A DNA stretch of 8,884 nucleotides from Butyrivibrio sp. (GTDB lineage: Bacteria > Bacillota_A > Clostridia > Lachnospirales > Lachnospiraceae), in assembly GCA_017996845.1 (NCBI GenBank), contig JAGOGF010000105.1:1-8884 (forward strand), written 5' to 3'. Shown here in pieces: positions 1-4,821 of this stretch (positions are counted from its first letter, which is position 1; every line of letters begins with the position of its first letter). The position numbers and the translations under genes were made by a program. The notes below the pieces were generated by a model. It was not told where the DNA came from and did no database searches. It saw only the letters and a program-made list of their open reading frames with translations.

Positions 1-113
1 GCTGCAGCTTTTACCTTAACCAAAACTTCATTGTCACCAATTTCCGGAATCGGAATATCATTTACTTCTGCTTCTATTCTTTTTGAATATTTTGCAATTT
101 GTGCTGCTTTCAT
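1..113 (-). CDS. Medium-chain (zinc-type/quinone) oxidoreductase, N-terminal fragment
   Basis: Only the first 37 codons are inside the window; the gene runs off the left edge. The reading frame begins MKAAQIAKYSKRIEAEV and continues with PIPEIGDNEVLVKVKAAA. This is the typical opening of the GroES-like domain of medium-chain dehydrogenases/reductases (alcohol dehydrogenase, quinone oxidoreductase), where a beta strand carrying 'P.P.....EVLVKV.A' leads into the catalytic domain. Family members reduce quinones, enones or aldehydes with NAD(P)H in the cytoplasm. Whether this one keeps zinc ligands cannot be seen. The start is supported by GGAGGT about 8 bases upstream. A TetR-family gene lies directly upstream on the same strand, and a matching palindrome covers this gene's promoter, so repression by that TetR protein, relieved by a reactive substrate, is the likely control. 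Family assignment is fairly safe; substrate is unknown. Confidence 0.7.
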   Translation of the reverse strand, partial: MKAAQIAKYSKRIEAEVNDIPIPEIGDNEVLVKVKAA

Positions 114-132
114 AATACATACCTCCATATGT

Positions 133-169
133 AATGAATCAATTCATTTTGTTTAATGCATCAAAATGA
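133..169. repeat. Overlapping inverted repeats in the oxidoreductase leader
   Basis: Two inverted repeats interlock here. AATGAAT-CA-ATTCATT (133-148) has 7-base arms and a 2-base centre. TCATTTTG (144-151) pairs with CAAAATGA (162-169) across 10 bases. They lie between the -10 region and the ribosome binding site. They could be a second operator or alternative RNA folds. The sequence is very AT-rich, so chance is a real alternative. Confidence 0.3.
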
Positions 170-195
170 TAACTTTTTCTGGAACGATCGTTCAA
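166..195 (-). promoter_or_regulatory. Predicted promoter of the oxidoreductase gene
   Basis: On the minus strand there is a -35 TTGAAC (190-195) and a -10 TATCAT (166-171) separated by 18 bases. Transcription would start near 159 and leave a leader of about 45 bases. The -35 hexamer lies partly inside the palindrome at 182-193, the arrangement expected for repression by steric block. Confidence 0.55.
182..193. promoter_or_regulatory. Perfect 12-bp palindrome, probable TetR operator
   Basis: GAACGATCGTTC is a perfect inverted repeat that overlaps the -35 element of the oxidoreductase promoter. The related core GAACGTTC appears in the promoter of the adjacent tetR-type gene (827-834). The same GAACG half-site in both promoters makes this the likely binding site of that regulator. 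Assignment to this particular protein is inference from position and from the shared half-site. Confidence 0.6.
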
Positions 196-211
196 TTAAA
201 GATAAAAAAAA

Positions 212-790
212 TTACTCGGTCAGTAAATCAAGGTAAAAATTTGCTATATTATGCATTTTATCTTTCGCAGCAGACGTTTTTACGAGTACTCTTAATCCCA
301 AAAGTGCATTGTGCAATACTTCTGCCAAATGTTCCGGATCATATTTCCGGGAAAACTCACCATTATCCTGTCCTTTCTTTATAATTTCCAGGATAAACGT
401 TTCGCTGTGTCTGAATGAATCTTCCGTTTTCTTCAGAACTTCCTGATCCCATGGTCCAAGTTCAGTAGTCGCATTTACCAAAAGACATCCGCAATGCGTA
501 TCTTCATTTCCTTCAATCACATAATCAAAAATATTCTGTATAGCCTGATATGCCGTTTCTGCTCTGCTCACTTCCGCTTTAAACCTGGAAGTACTGATTT
601 CATTATAGTAATCCATTACCCTTATAAACAAGGCATGCTTATCCCCAAATGTATCATAGATACTTTTTCTATGGATACCCATGTGTTCAACAAGGTCGCT
701 CATAGAGGTCTTCTCATAACCTTTCTGCCAAAATACCTCCATTGCCTTCTGTAAAACGATATCTTCCTCAAATTCTTTACTTCGTCCCAT
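212..790 (-). CDS. TetR/AcrR-family repressor, NemR-like redox or electrophile sensor
   Basis: A 192-residue DNA-binding repressor of TetR size. The N-terminal three-helix HTH domain has its recognition part at about residues 29-48 (MSDLVEHMGIHRKSIYDTFG). The rest is a helical ligand-binding domain containing GCLLVNATTELGP (101-113), a signature of the NemR/YxaF-like branch. C102 aligns with the sensory C106 of E. coli NemR, and K171 in LGLRVLVK aligns with NemR K175; both pairs are 69 residues apart. In NemR this Cys-Lys pair senses hypochlorite, quinones and other electrophiles. An ATG at 806-808 in the same frame is less likely as start: it sits at or before the predicted transcription start, whereas AGGGAG lies 8 bases before the ATG at 790. 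GAACG palindromes in its own promoter and in that of the downstream oxidoreductase suggest autoregulation and control of that enzyme. Family assignment is certain; the inducer is inferred. Confidence 0.9.
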   Translation of the reverse strand: MGRSKEFEEDIVLQKAMEVFWQKGYEKTSMSDLVEHMGIHRKSIYDTFGDKHALFIRVMDYYNEISTSRFKAEVSRAETAYQAIQNIFDYVIEGNEDTHCGCLLVNATTELGPWDQEVLKKTEDSFRHSETFILEIIKKGQDNGEFSRKYDPEHLAEVLHNALLGLRVLVKTSAAKDKMHNIANFYLDLLTE

Positions 791-798
791 GAAATTAT

Positions 799-804
799 CT
801 CCCT
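799..804 (-). promoter_or_regulatory. RBS that decides the tetR start
   Basis: AGGGAG on the minus strand ends 8 bases before the ATG at 788-790. The upstream in-frame ATG (806-808) has only a poor AAGG and lies at the predicted transcription start, so it is not favoured. Confidence 0.6.
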
Positions 805-811
805 GCATATT

Positions 812-840
812 AAAATAACCTTTTTAGAACGTTCAGTCAA
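812..840 (-). promoter_or_regulatory. tetR promoter with embedded operator
   Basis: The -35 TTGACT (835-840) and -10 TATTTT (812-817) are 17 bases apart on the minus strand. The palindrome GAACGTTC (827-834) sits directly against the -35 inside the spacer, so a bound repressor would exclude RNA polymerase. It shares the GAACG half-site with the operator at 182-193, but its two half-sites are 2 bases closer. Confidence 0.6.
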
Positions 841-853
841 GAATTATTTCTAG

Positions 854-865
854 TGCTTATAAGCA
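854..865. promoter_or_regulatory. Perfect 12-bp palindrome upstream of the tetR promoter
   Basis: TGCTTATAAGCA is a perfect inverted repeat about 14 bases upstream of the tetR -35 element. It is unlike the GAACG sites and unlike the palindrome in front of the HxlR gene. It may bind another regulator. No binding protein can be named from sequence alone. Confidence 0.35.
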
Positions 866-952
866 TCTGAATCATTATCCTTAAATCCAATCCGATTATG
901 AATCACTTATTTTGTGCTCTTTTTATTGATTTTTTCTACACGTTCTTTTATA

Positions 953-1312
953 TTACCTTTCACAGGCACTTTCCTTATCGGTGTTTATATATTCAATATA
1001 CTCATTTCCCCACTCGCCCAATACATTCAAAACCTTTTCAAATTTTTTGCCGATATCGCTGAGTGAGTATTCAACCTTTGGCGGAATTTGAGAATATTCT
1101 TTTCTGATAATCAGTCCTTCATCTTCCAGTGCTTTTAACTGACGGGAAAGTGTTGTATGCGTCATTTCATCCGGTATACGCCTTTGCATCTCATTGAAAC
1201 GAATCGAGTCTTGTGTCGAAAGCAGATATAGAATATAAATAGACCATTTCCCGGTCAGTACTTTCTGTGATGTTACATAGGGACATTTTCCAAATAATTC
1301 TTTTTTTGGCAT
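953..1312 (-). CDS. HxlR-family winged-helix regulator with conserved redox Cys
   Basis: A 119-residue protein of the usual HxlR/YodB/HypR length. The winged helix is easy to see: GKWSIYILYLL (21-31), RFNEMQRRIPDEMTHTTLSRQLKALEDEGLIIR (38-70, given here in part as the recognition helix region), then the wing with IPPKVEYSLSDIGK (76-89). C10 in GKCPY lies 11 residues before the GKW motif, the same spacing as the redox-sensing C6 before GKRW in B. subtilis YodB. A second Cys, C117, is near the C-terminus, as in YodB-type proteins that form intersubunit disulfides with quinones or diamide. The ATG at 1312 has AAAGGA 7 bases upstream. The gene is divergent from a flavin-enzyme gene, the classic HxlR layout, and probably controls it and itself. 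Sensing of quinones or disulfide stress is inference. Confidence 0.9.
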   Translation of the reverse strand: MPKKELFGKCPYVTSQKVLTGKWSIYILYLLSTQDSIRFNEMQRRIPDEMTHTTLSRQLKALEDEGLIIRKEYSQIPPKVEYSLSDIGKKFEKVLNVLGEWGNEYIEYINTDKESACER

Positions 1313-1326
1313 AGTAGTATCCTTTC

Positions 1327-1340
1327 TGATACCAGTATCA
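1327..1340. promoter_or_regulatory. 14-bp palindrome, candidate HxlR operator
   Basis: TGATAC-CA-GTATCA has 6-base arms. It sits in the leader of the HxlR gene, just upstream of its ribosome binding site and about 14 bases upstream of the rightward -35. HxlR proteins bind short dyads in the divergent region they share with their target gene, so this is the best candidate for the binding site. Confidence 0.5.
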
Positions 1341-1353
1341 TAAAATATCGTAC

Positions 1354-1381
1354 TTGCTCTTTTATTCTCACATTATATAAT
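1354..1381 (+). promoter_or_regulatory. Rightward promoter of the PPOX-type flavoenzyme gene
   Basis: The -35 is TTGCTC (1354-1359) and the -10 TATAAT (1376-1381), with a 16-base spacer. The gene's start codon lies about 40 bases downstream of the expected transcription start, preceded by AAAGGAG. Confidence 0.55.
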
Positions 1382-1400
1382 AATCCCATAATCAAATCAA
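1372..1400 (-). promoter_or_regulatory. Leftward promoter of the HxlR gene
   Basis: On the minus strand the -35 TTGATT (1395-1400) and -10 TATAAT (1372-1377) are 17 bases apart. The -10 overlaps the -10 of the divergent promoter within the palindrome ATTATATAAT (1372-1381), so the two promoters face each other and should compete for polymerase. Confidence 0.6.
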
Positions 1401-1427
1401 GTTGCACATCGAAAGGAGCAATTACAA

Positions 1428-1823
1428 ATGAATGAAGTGGTAGACTATTTAAAATCCTGCGGTACATTTTACCTTGCAACAGCAGACGGGGATCAGCCTC
1501 ATGTACGCCCATTTGGTGCGGTTTGTGAGTTTGAGGGAAAACTTTATCTTGTTACCAACAACAAGAAAAAGGTATATGCTCAAATGGCTGATAATGCCAA
1601 AGTCGAAATCTGTGGTATGCAAAAAGGCACCTGGATCCGTATAGAGGCTGAGGCGGTTCACGATTCTCGCCGTGAAGCACGTGTTGCTATGATGGAAGAT
1701 AATACAGCAGCTCTATCAAGCATGTATACGGTTGATGATAACTTAATGGAAGTTCTTTATCTCAAAAATGCAACTGCAACAATCTATTCATTTACGGCCG
1801 AACCCAGGATCATTACCTTCTGA
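1428..1823 (+). CDS. Pyridoxamine 5'-phosphate oxidase-like FMN-binding split-barrel protein
   Basis: A 131-residue protein, the only rightward gene here. It has the split-barrel pattern of small PPOX-like flavoproteins: an N-terminal helix, FYLATADGDQPHVRPFG (14-30) forming the first strands, then GKLYLVTNNKKKVYAQM (37-53), where the basic NNKKK stretch normally contacts the FMN phosphate, and TWIRIEAEAV (68-77) as a later strand. Such proteins usually bind FMN or F420 and reduce small redox substrates; few have a defined substrate, and true pyridoxamine phosphate oxidase activity is unlikely at this length. Start: ATG 9 bases after AAAGGAG. It is divergent from an HxlR-type regulator with a redox Cys, so induction by quinone-like or disulfide stress is the natural model. 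The gene ends before a strong bidirectional terminator. Confidence 0.88.
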   Translation: MNEVVDYLKSCGTFYLATADGDQPHVRPFGAVCEFEGKLYLVTNNKKKVYAQMADNAKVEICGMQKGTWIRIEAEAVHDSRREARVAMMEDNTAALSSMYTVDDNLMEVLYLKNATATIYSFTAEPRIITF

Positions 1824-1841
1824 TTATTTCCAAATTAAGCA

Positions 1842-1895
1842 AAAAACAGTGTATGCTAGCATCCCCATCATCGGATGCCAGCATACACTGTTTTT
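1842..1895. terminator. Bidirectional intrinsic terminator between convergent genes
   Basis: A long hairpin has outer arms AAAAACAGTGTATGCT (1842-1857) and AGCATACACTGTTTTT (1880-1895), then one mismatch, then GCATCC pairing with GGATGC around a short loop. A-run and T-run on opposite sides give a U-tract in both directions. It ends the PPOX-like gene (+) and the FliB-like gene (-), which converge here. Confidence 0.92.
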
Positions 1896-1899
1896 GATT

Positions 1900-3051
1900 C
1901 TATTCTTTCCCCATCAAAACCGGCACATTGTGGGCAAAAGCGGTAAACTCTGCCATTCTGAAATAATTCGCACACAAATCTGCAAGTTCCGGTATGCCTG
2001 CATTTTGGTCCAGAGAGGTTGCGATCAGCACTCTGAGGAGTTCACAGGTCACCGTCAGGACCAGCCCGTTCTCTTCCCATCTGGTCCGCTCATCTGCGTA
2101 AGGAAATCCTGTATAAAATATGTGATTTACCATCATCTGTTCCAGATATAGCTGCATATCCGGGTAAGCGAGCATTACATTTTCCCACGCCTCCTGCAGT
2201 TGTAATGTAAGGGGTTTTGCAGAATGTTCTGCTTCTTCTCTGAACTGCTTCGCCTTTTCCGCATAGGCTTCGATGGAAGCATATAATTTCCCCAGCTCTT
2301 TTATCAGTGAGAATAGTCTCTCCGGTGAAATTGTGAACGATTCTTCCGGCAAAACATCCTGTTCCGAAGCTGCAAACTGCTCTGCTTCTTTTTCACTGCA
2401 AAACTGCTCTACTTTTTTCAAAAGTGCTTCATCGTGCATATCCTGTATTGCGATTTTTGCAAGACTCTCTTTTACCTGTTCGATTCTTTTCCCAACCGGA
2501 AGGCGTCTGTCCTGCATTTCCAGAATAATGAAATGCCGCACTGCATCATAGATACTGCCTGCGCGTTCATCTGCTTTCCGACTTCTGTCTCCTGCCAGAT
2601 CAAAGCACAGCTCCATCTGTTCAAACGACAACGTTTTCTCATGTGCAAAGAGTTGTTCAATCACACCTTCGCAGGCATTTGCACAGGAACATTCCGGTCT
2701 GTATGCATTCAGCGGGCTTCTGGGATAATATCTGCAGACAGATGTCAGTGCCTGTGCTCCGCATTCTCCCTGAAGCGCACAATAGCCGTCTGCTCTGTGC
2801 ATCCTGCAGCGTCCATCCCATGCATGGCTCAAGTGTGCATACCGGTTTTCATCCGGATAACCATACAGAACCAGAGCCGCATCCAGCTTACTTCTAAGAT
2901 GTTCGGAGCATTCCAGACCTTTCAGTCTGTAATATTCGTCCATCGTAATGTTGATCCGATAGCCCTCACAGCATGAGTGCCTGCAAGTCGGTCCCTTACA
3001 TACAAAATTCTTATAATAATCAGGCACCAGAAATTTCTCTTCCATTTTCAT
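1900..3051 (-). CDS. FliB-like Cys-rich protein (flagellin lysine-N-methylase family)
   Basis: A 383-residue protein. Its N-terminal third carries a dense cysteine array: C18, C23, C27, C28 (C-x4-C-x3-CC after VPDYYKNFV), then C48, C82, C91, C97, C106, C121, C123 and C127, including VCRYYPRSPL (105-114). This pattern is the hallmark of the FliB/YkgJ-type Fe-S proteins that methylate flagellin lysines in Salmonella. The remaining roughly 250 residues are helical and little conserved. In Clostridia such genes often stand alone, and no flagellar gene is visible here, so the target may not be flagellin. An ATG at 3061-3063 would add four residues, but has no ribosome site; GAGG lies 6 bases before the ATG at 3051. 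The gene ends four bases before the bidirectional terminator. Family assignment is good; the substrate is open. Confidence 0.82.
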   Translation of the reverse strand: MKMEEKFLVPDYYKNFVCKGPTCRHSCCEGYRINITMDEYYRLKGLECSEHLRSKLDAALVLYGYPDENRYAHLSHAWDGRCRMHRADGYCALQGECGAQALTSVCRYYPRSPLNAYRPECSCANACEGVIEQLFAHEKTLSFEQMELCFDLAGDRSRKADERAGSIYDAVRHFIILEMQDRRLPVGKRIEQVKESLAKIAIQDMHDEALLKKVEQFCSEKEAEQFAASEQDVLPEESFTISPERLFSLIKELGKLYASIEAYAEKAKQFREEAEHSAKPLTLQLQEAWENVMLAYPDMQLYLEQMMVNHIFYTGFPYADERTRWEENGLVLTVTCELLRVLIATSLDQNAGIPELADLCANYFRMAEFTAFAHNVPVLMGKE

Positions 3052-3234
3052 ATTCAGCCTCATACCGCAAAGGTTTCATGACATAATCTGCACATGTAGG
3101 CTGCGTTTACCATGCTGCGCACCTGCTATGCCAAAACATTCTGATTCAATTTTATATGAGATTTTTGCATGATTATGGTATTGCCGTCAAGATATTTTTT
3201 CCGGTGGTTACAAGATTTTTAATCAAAATCCGAT
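3052..3234. other. Intergenic gap between HAD and FliB-like genes
   Basis: The 183 bases hold no ORF that looks real. A TTGACG hexamer (minus strand, 3185-3190) and a TATAAA (3151-3156) are present but are 28 bases apart, so no convincing promoter can be assembled. No T-tract hairpin follows the HAD stop codon, so the two genes may be co-transcribed. Confidence 0.4.
3058..3061 (-). promoter_or_regulatory. RBS that decides the FliB-like start
   Basis: GAGG on the minus strand lies 6 bases before the ATG at 3049-3051. The longer start at 3063 has no purine-rich site upstream, and the Met two codons further in (3045) is too far from it. Confidence 0.5.
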
Positions 3235-3891
3235 TTATGAAAGAATCCCTATTACCTGATCCAGAGACGCTACACAAGCATATAATTTTGCCTGCAGTTC
3301 TTCGTCCGGCTGATCCAGATCAGGCACCATGACGGGAAGGCAGCCTGCCCGGAAAGCGGCAGTGATTCCGTTTGGAGAATCCTCCAGTGCCAGGCAGTTC
3401 TGGGGTGGGAGCTGCAATTTGGAGGCTGCTGTCAGATAAATATCGGGTTCGGGCTTCCCCAGGCGGACATCCTCTCCACCTATCTTCTGATCAAAACATT
3501 CCCATATACCGACGTTTTGCAGATACCTTTGTGCGCGACGCAAAGGACTTGCTGTTGCAAGTGCTGTTTTATAATCATTTTCCTTCAGGTATTGCAGCAG
3601 TTCCCTGGCACCTTTTTTGAGTTCAATGCCCTGCTCGTCAATATATTTCTGCATGATAACGCGTCTGTGTTCTTTGATTTCATCATAGGGAAATGCTGCA
3701 TCAAATCTTTTTTTCAGCAGCGCCGACGCATACACGGCTGTCATACTGCGTATCGAAAGCGCATCCTCATAGGTCATCTCATAACCGTAATCGTGCGCGG
3801 CTTCTCTCCAGAAACGGTTATACAGTTTCTCCGTATCTACCAGAAGCCCATCCATATCAAAAATTACACCCTGTATTTTTTTCTTTTCCAT
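3235..3891 (-). CDS. HAD-superfamily subclass IA phosphatase / beta-phosphoglucomutase-like
   Basis: A 218-residue cytoplasmic enzyme with all HAD motifs: the nucleophile and acid pair in FDMDGLLVDTE (D12, D14), motif II Thr in ALATAS (T113), the motif III Lys in RLGKPEPD (K146), and the motif IV acids in LEDSPNG (E170, D171) that bind Mg2+. A helical cap lies at about residues 18-90 (C1 type), as in beta-phosphoglucomutase and 2-deoxyglucose-6-phosphatase. The segment after motif I reads DTEKLYNRFW rather than the DTAEYH.LAW typical of true beta-phosphoglucomutase. A sugar-phosphate phosphatase is therefore at least as likely as a mutase. GAGG stands 5 bases before the ATG. It lies 88 bases downstream of the HipA-like kinase with no clear terminator between, so read-through is possible, but a functional link is not evident. 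Confidence 0.88.
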   Translation of the reverse strand: MEKKKIQGVIFDMDGLLVDTEKLYNRFWREAAHDYGYEMTYEDALSIRSMTAVYASALLKKRFDAAFPYDEIKEHRRVIMQKYIDEQGIELKKGARELLQYLKENDYKTALATASPLRRAQRYLQNVGIWECFDQKIGGEDVRLGKPEPDIYLTAASKLQLPPQNCLALEDSPNGITAAFRAGCLPVMVPDLDQPDEELQAKLYACVASLDQVIGILS

Positions 3892-3909
3892 TTATACCTC
3901 GCTGTCCGC

Positions 3910-4026
3910 TTATTCGATCCACTGGCTCATACCGGAGCCGCCATGTTCATCTGGTCTTATCTCAAAGCCGAAGTTCTGATCAGCTGAACAGATATTTATA
4001 TTTTCGCTTCTGTTCCAGTAAAATAT
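3910..4026 (-). other. Startless open frame upstream of the HAD gene, possible gene remnant
   Basis: On the minus strand a frame without a start codon runs about 38 codons and ends with a protein-like stretch, FGFEIRPDEHGGSGMSQWIE, then TAA at 3910-3912. The first part overlaps the 3' end of the kinase gene in another frame; the last 22 or so codons lie in the gap 3892-3979. It could be the tail of a gene cut off when the hip module arrived, but a random open frame of this length is also quite possible. The same gap holds a GGCTC/GAGCC hairpin (3924-3939) with no T-run after it. Confidence 0.2.
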
Positions 4027-4789
4027 TCATGATCCGCTCTTTTACCTCCGACGGGTATACTGATTCTGTATCCAAAAGAGTCTGTATATCTTTTTCTGTA
4101 AATCGGAATTTAATCTGCCGTCCATACAGCAGTTCAATCTGTTCCAGCTGGCGGGAAAAATCCTGGCAGAAGGTTTTGCTCTTCACCTGATCAATCAGAC
4201 TATACATTTCCCCACGCAAAGGATAATCCATTGTTGTATCAGAAAGAAGCGCCGCACCATGGTCAAAAAACGGGCACAAATGATAACTTCCCTGCTCATC
4301 CATGAGGACTGCCATATTATGGGTATGCCTGTCCTCATTCAGAAAAAGCGCATCTATTGTTGCCATTTTACTGATATATTTTCCAAAATCGCTGATTGCA
4401 GTGATTCTCTCCGTTTGCTCTACCAGAAACCGAATTCTGCCCTCCAGACTCTCTATATGATATATGCTGCTGTTGAGGCTCTCGCCATATGCATTTTGAA
4501 ACAATCTTTCCAGTGTGAACAGTCTCCATCCGGGCTTCAGGAAATTTCTGCTCTTACAGCCTTTGTATATCTGCTCCCCATATTGAATTTCTTCTGTTTC
4601 ATACAGAATATATTCTGATGGTTTCATATCTGAAAACTGCAGCAAATGTGAAATCACATACTCCGCAATGCCTTCATAGCCTGTATAATCTGCTTTATAC
4701 CAGGTATCTTCCGTCATCCATTTCAATTGATTTCCCTTTGATGAATGTCTCCCGTCATCTTTTTGATCTTTCTGATAAAGTGTGATCAT
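3980..4789 (-). CDS. HipA-like Ser/Thr kinase lacking the N-terminal subdomain (HipT-like toxin)
   Basis: A 269-residue protein with the HipA C-terminal kinase fold. HipA is about 440 residues, so the N1 subdomain is absent. Visible elements: a putative Gly-rich loop HSSKGNQLKW (15-24) with S16/S17 where HipA and HipT carry autophosphorylated serines; ATP-lysine candidate K32 in WYKADYTGYEGIAEYV; catalytic loop LNEDRHTHNM with D153 and N158; and metal Asp D176 in PFFDHGAALL. The D-N (5) and D-D (23) spacings equal those of HipA D309, N314 and D332. HipA and HipT phosphorylate aminoacyl-tRNA synthetases and stop growth; the target here is unknown. A TTG start at 4819 is possible, but AGGAG lies 9 bases before the ATG at 4789. 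The gene follows the Xre gene by 32 bases, an operon with the antitoxin candidate first. Confidence 0.85.
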   Translation of the reverse strand: MITLYQKDQKDDGRHSSKGNQLKWMTEDTWYKADYTGYEGIAEYVISHLLQFSDMKPSEYILYETEEIQYGEQIYKGCKSRNFLKPGWRLFTLERLFQNAYGESLNSSIYHIESLEGRIRFLVEQTERITAISDFGKYISKMATIDALFLNEDRHTHNMAVLMDEQGSYHLCPFFDHGAALLSDTTMDYPLRGEMYSLIDQVKSKTFCQDFSRQLEQIELLYGRQIKFRFTEKDIQTLLDTESVYPSEVKERIMNILLEQKRKYKYLFS

Positions 4790-4798
4790 TCTTTTCCA

Positions 4799-4803
4799 CT
4801 CCT
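4799..4803 (-). promoter_or_regulatory. RBS that decides the kinase start
   Basis: AGGAG on the minus strand lies 9 bases before the ATG at 4787-4789. The longer TTG start at 4819 sits only two bases after the Xre stop codon and has no ribosome site in front of it. Confidence 0.6.
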
Positions 4804-4821
4804 GTGCTTTTTTACACAAAT

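Noticed and set aside
161..169. TCAAAATGA shared with the hip operator (5462-5470)
   Set aside because: A 9-base AT-rich match without the flanking AC/GT that forms the dyad is likely chance.
1273..1512. 79-residue leftward ORF over the divergent promoter
   Set aside because: It covers both predicted promoters and the ends of two real genes; no motif was seen.
2434..2976. 180-residue rightward ORF
   Set aside because: It is antisense to the FliB-like gene, whose Cys motifs are clear in the leftward frame.
3052..3234. Promoter for the FliB-like gene from TTGACG and TATAAA
   Set aside because: The hexamers are 28 bases apart, too far to act together.
3235..3891. Calling the HAD protein a true beta-phosphoglucomutase
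   Set aside because: The region after motif I does not match the beta-PGM signature, and no maltose or trehalose phosphorylase gene is nearby.
3693..4190. 165-residue rightward ORF spanning the HAD gene and kinase end
   Set aside because: It overlaps two recognised genes on the other strand and shows no protein-family pattern.
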